In this document: positions 35,670 to 45,081 of the stretch, piece by piece | Numbering within the stretch: the first letter of the stretch is position 1 | How the letters are laid out: each line of letters begins with the position of its first letter | Origin: a bacterium | Lineage (GTDB): Bacteria; Babelota; Babeliae; Babelales; RVW-14 | Assembly (NCBI GenBank): GCA_016699045.1 | Contig: CP064957.1 | Coordinates: 992,001-1,056,000, forward strand | DNA length: 64,000 nt | Direction of reading: 5' to 3' | Translations under genes and position numbers: made by a program | The notes under the pieces: generated by a model | What the model saw: only the letters and a program-made list of their open reading frames with translations | Told to the model about the DNA's origin: nothing | Database searches by the model: none

Positions 35670-35713
35670 TGAAAAAGGAAAAGGCCTTGTAGTAAAAACA
35701 GCAAAGCCTTTTA
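35670..35713 (-). terminator. terminator after array member 3
   Basis: On the minus strand AAAAGGC (35712-35706) pairs with GCCTTTT (35685-35679), followed by a T-rich run. It is located 25 bases past the stop at 35739, so the five-gene array is probably not one uninterrupted transcript. Confidence 0.5.
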
Positions 35714-35738
35714 ATGTGCGTGAGCGAATAGTGAGGAT

Positions 35739-37283
35739 CTATGCCGTCAGGCGTGCTTTTAGATCATTTATTTCGGCTTTTAAGTTTTCTATTGAATGTT
35801 CTAGTTGTCCTTTTTGAGCTAATTCTTTTTGGAATTGCTCGAAGAATTTTTCATATGCTGCCTGAGCTTTGACTTCTGCTGTCTTTGTTTTATCCATTTT
35901 TTCTTTTGCTTTCGCAACTTTTTGTTTTAGCTCGTCTAATTTTGCCGATGTTGGTGGGGTTGTAGGGGCTGGGGGTGAATAGCTTGGATCTTGCAACTGG
36001 TGAAGTGCTTGGCCAAGGTGGGCAAGTTTTGCTTTTAAGGCGACAAGTGCGTTGTTTAATTGCTCAAGTGGCGTATCTGTCTGAGCTAGGTTTTGATGTT
36101 GTATTGCTTGCAAAGCACGAGTAGCTTTTTCGTGTTTTCTTTGTGCTTTTTGGTATGCAATTGTTTTGGCAGTATATTCTTGTTGCAATCTTTTTTGTTC
36201 GTCAGAATCTGCGCCCGCTAGTTTTTTGCTTGCGGTTTTAAGTGCTGTTTCTTTTTCTTGTAATTCAATTTCTTTTGCATCAAGTAATCGTGCAAGTTTT
36301 TTTTTGTTTTCTCCTGAGAGTGGGAATGCTTTAGCCAAAATATCTTGCCAGAGAAGTTTTGTTATATGTCTGTTGTCATCGCCGACGGCCAGCCTGCTCT
36401 TTTGTTCGTCGATTATTTGAGACATTTCTTTTAAAACGGTCGGCGTTTGGAATGTAATTTTATCAGCTTTCTTTATAGTTATTGAAGGTGTTTTATTTGT
36501 AAGAGAATTGACAATTGTCTGGTTTTTGAGAACTTTATTAAAATTTCTCACTTGCTGCCAGATAAGATTGGTTGTTTTTAGTTTTCTAAAAAATGACCCA
36601 AAAAAAGATTCAAGCTCTTGTTTGGTGGCGTTTGTGAAGAGAGCTGCGTGGTCTTCAATGTTAAAATTATTGTGTTTGATTGCATTAAAAAAAGGTTTCC
36701 ATTTTGCTGGAGTGTCTGCATCTGCCCAAATTGATTTCAAAAAAGTGCTCGGGACTAGTGCGGTTTTATCAAAAGCCGGGTCTTTTTTTTTTTGATTATC
36801 AAATTTTCTTTGTACTGTTTTTTTAAGGCTTTCTAACGATAATTCTATATCGCCTTTTTGAGCAACTATCGGATCTTGATCAGGAAATTCTGTAAGTGTC
36901 CCGCGGATATTTCGCAGCGTTTCATCGTCGTTTAAAAGCTTGAGAAAATTTTCTACTTGCTGCCAAGTAAAATCGATACGTATGTCTGAGTTGCCAAATA
37001 AAGACGTATTTCTCTCCGCGATAATTAGTTTATCAAGAAATTGTGTAAAAAATGCTTCAAGATCGGCTTTTGTTGCAGTACCTAACTCTTGTTTTGTAGA
37101 TTGATTAGATGTCGATGAAAAGCCAAACCAGTCGGTGTACTGATAATTCGTATCAATTCTAAAATTCGGTTGTGTAAGTCCCTCAAATAATGGATCCCAG
37201 TTTTTTGTAGCTGCGCCCTGCGCCACCCCAAAAAAGCACGAGGCAGCGAGTGCAAGGCAATACTTAAATGATAAATTTTTCAT
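35739..37283 (-). CDS. secreted coiled-coil protein, array member 3
   Basis: A 514-residue protein. I chose the ATG at 37283; the upstream TTG at 37307 would only add eight residues before the signal. The signal ends CFFGVAQGAA. The N-terminal module occurs twice: KNWDPLFEGL..IDFTWQQVENFLKLLND near residues 25-120, and AKWKPFFNAI..NLIWQQVRNFNKVLKN near residues 180-265. The C-terminal half is coiled coil with the shared PLEQLNNALVALKAKLAHLG motif (about 35977-36075). Function unknown. Confidence 0.7.
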   Translation of the reverse strand: MKNLSFKYCLALAASCFFGVAQGAATKNWDPLFEGLTQPNFRIDTNYQYTDWFGFSSTSNQSTKQELGTATKADLEAFFTQFLDKLIIAERNTSLFGNSDIRIDFTWQQVENFLKLLNDDETLRNIRGTLTEFPDQDPIVAQKGDIELSLESLKKTVQRKFDNQKKKDPAFDKTALVPSTFLKSIWADADTPAKWKPFFNAIKHNNFNIEDHAALFTNATKQELESFFGSFFRKLKTTNLIWQQVRNFNKVLKNQTIVNSLTNKTPSITIKKADKITFQTPTVLKEMSQIIDEQKSRLAVGDDNRHITKLLWQDILAKAFPLSGENKKKLARLLDAKEIELQEKETALKTASKKLAGADSDEQKRLQQEYTAKTIAYQKAQRKHEKATRALQAIQHQNLAQTDTPLEQLNNALVALKAKLAHLGQALHQLQDPSYSPPAPTTPPTSAKLDELKQKVAKAKEKMDKTKTAEVKAQAAYEKFFEQFQKELAQKGQLEHSIENLKAEINDLKARLTA

Positions 37284-37313
37284 GCTGGCCCTAAACAAAT
37301 TATCCAAACTAAC

Positions 37314-38651
37314 TTATTTTTTTGAAGAAGCGATTTTGAGTAACAGTGCGTTTAATGTATCTTTTTCGGTTTTTAATCGGTGTTGGCGTGTCGCAAGTGG
37401 CTCATAAGTTTTATCATATTCTGCTTTAGCTGCATCAAGTGCTTCCTTGAGTGCAGATTTTGCTGGCGGTGTAAACGCTGGTATGGCTGGATTTTGCAAA
37501 CGATGGAGCTCATAGGCAAGGTGAGTCAGTTTTTCTTTTAAGGCGATTAATGCTTGGTTGAGTTGATTTTCTGTTGAGGGAGCAGATTTTTTTGTTGCGT
37601 TATTGTATGCTTTTTGTGCTTCCTCGTACTTTGTTTTTATTACTTTTATTGCTGGTTCTTCTAACCTTTTTTTAATTTCTTTATTTTCTTGACGGATGCT
37701 TTTGAGTTGTTTTTTTACAAGACTAGACCAGAGATCTTTGGTGTCTGTGTTTTTATCAAAGATGGTTTTTATCAGCGGGATAATGTGAGCTGGGTCATTT
37801 ATAATCTTTATCTCGTTGGGTGCGTTTTGATAGCGCAGCGTGATTGTTCCATTCATATTTGTGATAATAGATTTTTCTATGGCAGAGTCCTTTGTTAAGC
37901 ATGCAGCGAAATTTTTGATTTGTTGTGAAGAAATATTTTGCGATTCTATTTTACTAAAAAGGGCGTCGAATAATTCTTGAAGTGCATTTCTGGAGGCGTT
38001 TTTAAAATTTTCTTGCCATGTGCTTTCATTAAAATCTGCCTTTTTAAGTGCGTCAAAAAACTCTTTCCAGACGGTTGGAGTGTCTGCATCTGCCCAAATT
38101 TTTTTAAAAAGGTTTAGTGAGACATAAGTTTTTTGTTTGTCAATCGAAGCATTTGTGGCAAGATCTAGCTCAAAAGCAGATATTAAACTGTCTAGAAATA
38201 AGTGAGTTTCATATATTTTGTTAGTGTCGCTGTTTGTAATTGCCGGCATTTCTGCATCTTGAGGTCTGATGATATGTTTTTTGATTGTGTCATCTTTAAA
38301 AATTTTAAGAAGATTTTCGGCTTGTTGGATAGTAATTTCGGAGCGTATACCATGTTTATCTTTTAGTTTTTCGAAAAGTTGATCAAAAAAAGCTTTCAAA
38401 TCTTTTTTTCCTGCGGCAGTTAATTCATTGCGTGCTGATTTTTCAGATTGAATAAGGCTAGGCGTAGCCAATAGATTTACAAGCGAACTCGTCCAAGAGG
38501 TTGAGTAGTACGAATAGGGCTGATCTACTTTAAAATCTGGTTGTCCAAGCCCATCAAATAAGTTGCTCCAGTTTTTTCCTGCCGCTCCCTGTGCTACACC
38601 AAAAAAACATGTAGCAGCGATTAGTAAATTCATACTTCTAAAAAATTTCAT
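37314..38651 (-). CDS. secreted coiled-coil protein, array member 2
   Basis: A 445-residue protein; AAAAAAGGAG precedes the start. The signal ends CFFGVAQGAA. As in member 3, the N-terminal module is doubled (KNWSNLFDGL..ITIQQAENLLKIFKD and VWKEFFDALKKADF..NISSQQIKNFAACLTK). It has a short coiled coil and the shared motif NQLNQALIALKEKLTHLA (about 37480-37572). It is the shortest member. It is exported; function unknown. Confidence 0.7.
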   Translation of the reverse strand: MKFFRSMNLLIAATCFFGVAQGAAGKNWSNLFDGLGQPDFKVDQPYSYYSTSWTSSLVNLLATPSLIQSEKSARNELTAAGKKDLKAFFDQLFEKLKDKHGIRSEITIQQAENLLKIFKDDTIKKHIIRPQDAEMPAITNSDTNKIYETHLFLDSLISAFELDLATNASIDKQKTYVSLNLFKKIWADADTPTVWKEFFDALKKADFNESTWQENFKNASRNALQELFDALFSKIESQNISSQQIKNFAACLTKDSAIEKSIITNMNGTITLRYQNAPNEIKIINDPAHIIPLIKTIFDKNTDTKDLWSSLVKKQLKSIRQENKEIKKRLEEPAIKVIKTKYEEAQKAYNNATKKSAPSTENQLNQALIALKEKLTHLAYELHRLQNPAIPAFTPPAKSALKEALDAAKAEYDKTYEPLATRQHRLKTEKDTLNALLLKIASSKK

Positions 38652-38697
38652 AAAAATCTCCTTTTTTAGGTTGGTTGCTATAATTTTACGATTGTTA

Positions 38698-41261
38698 TTA
38701 TGGTGTTGGAATTAATGCTACGTTTTGATCGCCGCCGGTAGCTTTATACTTTTCATAGATTTCTTTGTAGGTTTTTTTAATCTCTTCCAATTTTTTCTTT
38801 TGCATGTTGAGGCCTTTAGCTGCTCGTTGATCTGTTGGATCTTCTTGCGCTAGGCTGAGTGCATCGTAGTTGTTTTCTACATTTATTTTAGCAGCTTCGA
38901 GTGCCTTGCCGAAAGTGCTAAATTTGTTGTACTTTGGTGTATTTGCTGGCATTGCGTTAAGCGCGTCTAATATTACTTTTGCTTCGGTTATCATGCCTGG
39001 TAACGCATTTGCTTCAGCTGCTTTTTGTTGTGCGAGTTTTTCTTTTTGTGCTTGTGCAATTTCTTTGCGTTTTTTTTCTGTTGCTGCGGCATTAAGGATT
39101 TGTGTTCGCAGGTCGGTAATGCGGTTTAAAATAATTTTTTGTTCGTCTTTATCGGGTGTGTTTTTTAATGTCTCAAGTTCTGTTTTTGCTGTATCCGCTT
39201 GCTTTTTTATCCATGTAGTTGAATTTACTCCATCGACAAATTCATTGATTTCTTGAATGAGGCTATTAGCTTCTTCTTCGGGCGTTGTTATTGTTATGTT
39301 TGACAAATTTCTTCTTTTTCTCTTTTTGCCCTGCAGTTTTTGATCTCTCTTTGGTTTAGCTCTTTGTATCTCGATGCCCGGAACAAGGTCTTCTTTTGCT
39401 TTGTCTGTTGGTTTGATTTTTGCCGCATCTTGATCAGCCTGTTCTTCTTTTGCTGTGTGCGTTGCAGCTGCTTTGGCGGCTGCTTGGTCACTATCGAATT
39501 TTTGTTTAGCTTCATTTGCAGCGTTATCTGCTTGTTGAGCTGCTATGAGTGCTGCGGATGCTTGGTCTCTAAAATTGCTTACTTTTGTTTCAGCTTGTGC
39601 TTTTTTTGCTAGCTCAATATCAGCGCTTGCTAGAGCAATGGCAGCTTTGACGGTAGGATCATTTTGCACTTCGGCAAGACCTTGAGCTTGTGCTAGCAAG
39701 GATTGAGCTTGGTTGAATATTTGCTCTGCTTTTGCTCTTTTATCAGCTCGTGTAGGGACGGCGGCGTTGGTGATGGTGAGAGCAACACTTGCTTGATCTT
39801 TGGCTGCTTGTGCTGTGGTTGTACGCATCTGTGCATTATCTTTTTGAGCATCAGCTTGGTCTATGGCTTGTTGAGCTGCTTCGATGGCTTTTATAACTGA
39901 CTTTTTGTCTTGAACATTAGCAACAAGCGTTGCTTGGTTAAGAATAAAGCGTGCGTCTTTCAGTAGTGCTTCTGCTTGTACCTTCGCAGCGGCTTCAGCT
40001 TTTTCTTTTGCAGCTGCTTCTTGAGCAACTTTTTGTTCTTGTAATTTTTTCTTTGCATGTTGAGCGGCAGTCTCTGCAGCTTTTGCTTCTTTGAGTGCGG
40101 CTGCTGCTTTTGTTCTGAAAGCTTTTGTTTTAGTACCAGCGTGTGCTTGTGTTGCCTCTTGAATGGCTACTTGTGCTACCGCAATAGCTTGTTGAACGGT
40201 AGCATCATCTTGGACATCAGCAATGCTTTTTGCTCGTGCTAATGTGTTACGTGCTTCTTGTAAGGTTGGCTCTGTTTTTGCTTTTTTAGCAGCTCGTCGT
40301 GTTTCTGCGCCAGTAGCAAGGTGTTTTACATGCTCTGCTTTTGTCTTGGCCGTGTGTGCTTTTGTTGCAAAAGTGTTGAGATTGTCTTTTTGTGCGGCGA
40401 CCGCTTCTTTAATTGCTTTTTGCGCCTCGTTGCGTGCTTGAGCCACTTTCTTTTTGTTTTGAATATTAAGACCAGTAACTGCTTTTGCTGCTTTGAGAAG
40501 AGCTCGAGCATCTTTTAAGTTTTGTGTTGCTTGATCTTTTAAATTTAAATTACTGAGCCATTCTTGAGAATCAGCAGTATTAAACTTGTTTTCTGTTGTG
40601 TCGTCGGCTTCTTTAATTTTTTTTGGTGCATGAGAAGACTTTGAAGATTTGTACAAATCTTCTGTGCTTTTAGATTTCCCAAGATTTTTTTGGGTGTGTT
40701 TTTTATGCTTTGCTTGCCATTTGGTAAGTTTTGCTTGAGCAACATCTACTTTTTCTTGGGCAGCAACTACCGAAGGGTCGTCTGCAATTTTTATTGCATT
40801 CGCTGTTTTTAAATCTTTTTCTGATGTAGCGATTAATCCTGTTCCTGCTGGTATTTTCTTCTCTGCTTCAGTCAATGCTTTTTGTGCTGCTGCTTCGGCT
40901 TCTTTTGCTGTGTGTAATGCAGCATCGGCATTGGCTACTGCTTGTTGAAGAGCTGCTTTATCTGCTGCTGGTTTTGGTGCAGGAGTTGGGATTGGTTTGC
41001 TTGGATCTTGCAAATGTTGGAGCGCTTGGCCAAGTTGAGCAAGTTTTGTTTTGAGAGCCGTAAGGCTGGCATTTAAATTTTCAAGAGGCGTGCCGTCACC
41101 AGCTGGTGGGGCAGTAGGGCCTGCAGCGCCAGCTGCAAGGTCTTTATCGGCTTTATCTTTTTGAGTTTTTGCTTCGGAAATTTTTTGCTTTGCTGCATCT
41201 AATGCTTTTTGTGCTTTTTCTAAATCTTCTTGAAATCCCTGATCAAATTTATGAGCAATTA
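38698..41261 (-). CDS. secreted coiled-coil protein, array member 1, C-terminal fragment cut by IS5-type element
   Basis: An open frame of more than 850 residues has no signal peptide of its own; the frame enters from the IS end at 41265. Contents: the shared PLENLNASLTALKTKLAQLG motif (about 41000-41092), then four tandem repeats of about 75-85 residues (39495-40530) with the pattern LL..AR..L..A...A.VQ....V..AI..AQ.AI, and a final helical part. Its true N-terminus is the fragment at 42115-43014. Removing the insertion joins the two in frame. In this sequence the gene is broken. Confidence 0.65.
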
Positions 41262-41265
41262 CTAG

Positions 41266-42114
41266 GTTCTGTTGACTTTTCATCGTAACCATAAAATTGC
41301 TCCAACAAAAGAAACGAACGATAAGTAATTCTGGGCCTTTTTGTCAAAGCGAGAAAAGACATGTCTGAAGTGTTTGATTTTAGAGAAAAACATTCAACGA
41401 GATGTCTTTCTTTGTAAAGATGCTCATCATATTCATACTGAATCTTTCTGTTAGATCGAGGCGGAATAACAACCGTACATTTTGATTATTTAACAAAGTT
41501 CGTAATGCATCAGAATCATAACCTCGGTCGGCTATCACACAAGAATTTTGGGTTGCTTTGAGCAGGGTTTCAGCTTGCGTTATGTCATTTTCTTTGACCA
41601 GGAGTTATTATAATTTTTAGTGGGTTGCCCAAGGCATCCACTGTCGCATAATTTTTGTAGTAAAACCACCTTTACTTCTTCCCAAGCCTTCTTCACTTTG
41701 TTTGCCATAACCCGCTGCGCAAGGATGCGATCTTACTATTGTGGCATCAATCATGACGTATTCAAGGTCGGGGTCGTCAGCACAAAATGTTAACAATTTT
41801 TCAAAAATTTTCTTTTTACTCCCCACATCAAATCGCTTGAATACGCTATTCCAGTTGCCATAACGGTCAGGCAGTTCTCGCCATTGAGCGCCTGTTTTTA
41901 AAATCAATACACACCCACTATGAACCTCTTACAAAGACCTTCATTTCTAACATAAATACCTTTTTCTTTTTAAGAAACTGATATATTTTCCGCCACGCTT
42001 CATTTGTGATATACTCTCTTTGCATGATAACGCCTTTTTGAGTTTTTAATAAACTCGTTTTTTTTGTTGGTGTTATCATGCACTCAAATCACATTTTTGA
42101 AAAGTCAACAGAAC
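41266..42114 (-). mobile_element. IS5-family insertion sequence, 849 bp, with CTAG target duplication
   Basis: It is bounded by 17-base perfect terminal inverted repeats: GTTCTGTTGACTTTTCA at 41266-41282 and its complement at 42098-42114. The flanks show CTAG at 41262-41265 and again at 42115-42118, the target duplication typical of the IS5 family (YTAR). The internal reading frame is a broken transposase on the minus strand. Just inside the right end, GCATGATAAC (42022-42031) and GTTATCATGC (42072-42081) with an inner GAGTTT/AAACTC stem form a long hairpin around the start of the transposase frame. The host gene is restored in frame when the element and one CTAG are removed. Confidence 0.85.
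41280..42025 (-). pseudogene. IS5-type transposase, frameshifted in several places
   Basis: The longest intact piece (41617-41907) reads ILKTGAQWRELPDRYGNWN..., YVMIDATIVRSHPCAAG and GRSKGGFTTKI, which are the DDE transposase motifs of IS5/IS427 elements. The continuation (YATVDALGNPLKIIITPGQ, then VIADRGYDSDAL with the second catalytic Asp, then YKERHLVE with the Glu) is spread over other frames. At least three shifts are needed. The start would be ATG at 42025. The element is probably immobile unless the shifts are sequencing errors. Confidence 0.75.
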
Positions 42115-43014
42115 CTAGGCGTTCTTGTGCTAGCTTAATTGCTGCATTTTTTTTATCGAGAGCTGCTTGACGAGCGTCATCGAGTTCTTGTTGTGCATCA
42201 GTAATCACTTTTTTTAATTGTTCTTTTTTTTCTTTTAATTCTTTGGCTGTTTTTGTTTTTCTGCTAGCATGTGGTGCGGTAGCTGGTTCATGTTTTTGAT
42301 GGAGCTCTGGCTGTGGGGGTGTTGATTCATCTCTTGGTTGTATGCGTGGCGAAAGGGGTGGTGTTGCTGCTGGTTCTGATTTTAAAAGGTCATCAGAAGA
42401 ACTGACTCGTCCTATTACTGGTTTGCTACTAACTACCGTTGTGCCGCTTGTAGATTTTGAATCGGGGGTTGAAGAAGAAGTAAGAATTTTGATTGTTTCA
42501 TCGTAAGTATCAGAGGCGCTAACAAATGTTAATTGATCATTCAAAACTTGTTGTAAGGCAGAGCACCATGCTAAAAAACGTATAAGTATTTTAGCATGAG
42601 AGCCTGTTGCTGGTATGGTTATTGTGGTGTCGATTTTGGGAAATAATGCTTTTAATTGAGAGCAGTTGTTAAGATTGGTAAAGAGATTGATTCCTTGTTG
42701 TATGGTTGATTCATTGTCAATTTTTTGTAAGTTATGGGGAGATATGCGTTCTTGTTCGGTTGTTAGTTTTTGTTTTAAATCATTTTTTTTGTATTCAGGA
42801 TTCGATCCAAAAAATCCACCAAGCCACGAATCGTCAGCATCTAAAAATTTTTTTGCTACGCTATCAACTTCTTTAATTTTATCATCATTAATTTTTGTTT
42901 TTAGTTTTATAATAATTTCGTCAACTGAGTTGAATGTTACGGCCGCGCCCTGGGCTGCGCCAAAAAACAAACGATTACCAGTATCATGTAACGAATTAGT
43001 TTGAGTATCTTCAT
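42115..43014 (-). CDS. secreted coiled-coil protein, array member 1, N-terminal fragment
   Basis: ATG 43014 with GGGAG upstream starts KILKLIRYMILVIV, the beginning of a signal peptide. The expected FFGAAQGAA end lies in a second frame, so one base is missing in the A6 run at 42962-42967 (T6 in the coding strand). The rest has Ser/Thr/Pro-rich and basic coiled-coil parts down to ..IKLAQERL, where the IS element starts. Joined to 38698-41261 with the missing base restored, the gene encodes 1154 residues, the largest of the array. Confidence 0.6.
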
Positions 43015-43225
43015 TTTTCTCCCACATTTTTTAATGATTCAAAATAAATACTTTTTTAAGTTAGTTAAATGAGAGGATATTTGTAAAGAAATGCAGAACT
43101 TTGATAGAGAGGTGCTTGTTTAATGAATGAATTTCTTATTTCTTGAATTCTTAACTGCAAGCTGGCAAGCTATGCGCAAGAGCACGGGGTGCCTGCGTGC
43201 GGTGCCGTAAATTCAGTGCAATCGT

Positions 43226-43804
43226 TTGAAATATCACGATTTTCTTTATATAAAAAGGGTCGTCATACGAAAGCTTTTGATGGTGGGTGTTTTGTTGGGA
43301 ATAGTTTCAACAACTGTTGGTTCGGTGGGTGCGGTTGCCTGGCAAAAAAAATTGAAAGACGCTTATAGATCGTGTGGGATTCAAAGAGTTGAGCGCAATA
43401 AACTGATTATCAAAATCAAGGAATATTTGGATGAAGTTGATTTGACGGCTACGCAGGCCGAGATGGTTGAAGGTGTTGTTTATGCTATTCATGCCGGCAT
43501 CCCTTTGCCCGTCGTGCCAGACTTTCGTCCGTATGTTACTCAGCGATTAACCCAGCAGCAAAGAGATTATGGGCAGCTGACGCATAAAGATATCTATACT
43601 ATTGTTTGTAAGTTTATACATGCTTTTTGTTCAAAAAATAAAGAAGAAATAAAGAAGGCATTAGACATTGTTGCGATGTGTTTGGACAGTGATAGTGATG
43701 GTGATGACGGTAATGATAGTCTTGGTTGTAGTGATGAAGAAGATTGTATGATCGAAATGACCAATAGATTTGCGCTGCTTTCGTGCGAAGGGGAGATGTG
43801 TTAA
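43226..43804 (+). CDS. small secreted protein, family of three (copy 1)
   Basis: About 192 residues. The start is uncertain: TTG 43226 gives a basic region plus signal helix (LLMVGVLLGIVSTTVGSVGA), whereas ATG 43280 would give a signal without its basic end. The mature region (LKDAYRSCGIQRVERNKLIIKI..) matches the two following genes in the pattern (D/S)xYrxxG. The C-terminus is very acidic (SDSDGDDGNDS). No family is recognised. The next gene begins at the overlapping TAATG. Confidence 0.55.
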   Translation: MKYHDFLYIKRVVIRKLLMVGVLLGIVSTTVGSVGAVAWQKKLKDAYRSCGIQRVERNKLIIKIKEYLDEVDLTATQAEMVEGVVYAIHAGIPLPVVPDFRPYVTQRLTQQQRDYGQLTHKDIYTIVCKFIHAFCSKNKEEIKKALDIVAMCLDSDSDGDDGNDSLGCSDEEDCMIEMTNRFALLSCEGEMC

Positions 43805-43815
43805 TGAAGCATTTT

Positions 43816-44425
43816 ATGAAAAAAAATAACCGTGTTAGTGGTAGTTTTTGGGATGCTTGGTTCGTTGCAGGCTGCAGCTGGTTATCAAGTTTTGTCTGAT
43901 ACGTACAAAAAAATGGGTTTCAATGGCGCGGACATCACTAAGTATGTTGAACAGGTTGATACGGCAATTAAAAAATTAGAAAAGCATGTTGCTACTGGCA
44001 ATGTGCCGGTTGAGATGATTGAACCTGCGGTGATGCAGGGGCTGACGTTTACGCGTGATTATAACGCTAAAGAGAAAAGAAAATTAAAAAGAAGCATAGC
44101 TCGTCATGTGCAAGAATTGTGGACGGGTTCTGAAGTTCTTACGGCAAAAAATTACGTCCTTGAGGTTTTACTTGAATGCTTACAGAGTTTATGGGGGCAA
44201 GATTTGCGCGATAAGCCCTACATTCGCGATGCTCGAGCGCAGCGTTCGCAACGTCGTTGGGAGTTAAAGCGTTATCGAGGGTTGTCTGTTGACCAGATTG
44301 CAGAAAAAGATGCAGCGTTTTATAGCAAATTTGATCAAGAGAGTGATGCATCTGAAGACGATGATTATGTTGATTATGACCATGATATGATTGAAGACGA
44401 TCAAGTATTGGCAGCATCTTATTAA
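43816..44425 (+). CDS. small secreted protein, family of three (copy 2), frameshifted in an A8 run
   Basis: The start is ATG 43816 (or 43804 in frame). With the A8 run at 43819-43826 as written, the frame is lost. With seven A it reads KKITVLVVVFGMLGSLQAAA, a perfect signal peptide, and continues to the stop at 44425 (202 residues). The mature part (VLSDTYKKMGFNGADITKYVEQV) aligns with copies 1 and 3, and the C-terminus is acidic. A terminator follows. Confidence 0.55.
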
Positions 44426-44460
44426 AGTTCTTACAAAATTTTAGACAAATAGTAAAAGAT

Positions 44461-44508
44461 AAGACACACTATTCTTTTTTAAAAGAAAGAGAATAGTGTG
44501 TCTTTTTT
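44461..44508 (+). terminator. strong Rho-independent terminator
   Basis: AAGACACACTATTCT and AGAATAGTGTGTCTT form a 15-base perfect stem around an A/T loop, followed by a T-run. It separates copy 2 from copy 3. Confidence 0.85.
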
Positions 44509-44527
44509 ATTAGAAGGAATCTTTCAT

Positions 44528-44971
44528 ATGAAGCGTACGGTAAGATACTTAGTGCTTTTGTGTGCTCTTTCTGGTTCTGTGTTTCCAGTAAAACCAACCA
44601 AGCTTGTTGATTCTTACAGAAAAGCGGGAGTACGGATGAGTGACGCAGAAAAATACATGGCAGTGCTTAATGAGAAATTACGGTATGTTCACAACGAAGA
44701 AGATTTAGTTGGTGTAATTTTTGCGTGTATACCAAATTCAATTAAGAATTCTCACAACCAACTTAAAATGGTAGAAAGTATCAAAAAACAGGTGTCTGCG
44801 AGTGTTGCAGAGCAGGGCTTTCAACAGTTGTATGACATTGCCAAGACTGTTTTGTCTAATCACCTTGTTATGTTTCGCTGTCGAACTGTTAATACTTATC
44901 CTGATCAAGAAGTGAGATTGCGTGACTATGCTGGTAGGAGTATTGCGGATATTCTTGCTGATCTTGAATAA
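44528..44971 (+). CDS. small secreted protein, family of three (copy 3)
   Basis: A 147-residue protein from ATG 44528 with AGAAGGA upstream. The signal peptide (KRTVRYLVLLCALSGSVFP) is followed by KLVDSYRKAGVRMSDAEKYMAVL, the same block as in copies 1 and 2. The protein is helical and lacks the acidic tail of the others. The ribosome-binding site directly follows the terminator hairpin. Function unknown. Confidence 0.6.
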   Translation: MKRTVRYLVLLCALSGSVFPVKPTKLVDSYRKAGVRMSDAEKYMAVLNEKLRYVHNEEDLVGVIFACIPNSIKNSHNQLKMVESIKKQVSASVAEQGFQQLYDIAKTVLSNHLVMFRCRTVNTYPDQEVRLRDYAGRSIADILADLE

Positions 44972-45081
44972 AGAAGTCTTAGTCCAGTTTTGAAATTCCA
45001 GAATGTACTGTATTTGTCGGTCTTTGTGAGCTATACTAATCGCTTGGAGAAATTAGATTTTTTAATCTTTTCAGGTGGTTT

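Noticed and set aside
31982..43014. TolA-like or apolipoprotein-like identity for the Ala/Lys/Glu coiled coils
   Set aside because: Similarity would be due to composition; no TolA C-terminal domain or other defining element is present.
43130..43200. GC-rich patch with repeated GGTGCC upstream of the first small secreted protein
   Set aside because: No stable fold or clear motif could be built; it may be only a remnant.
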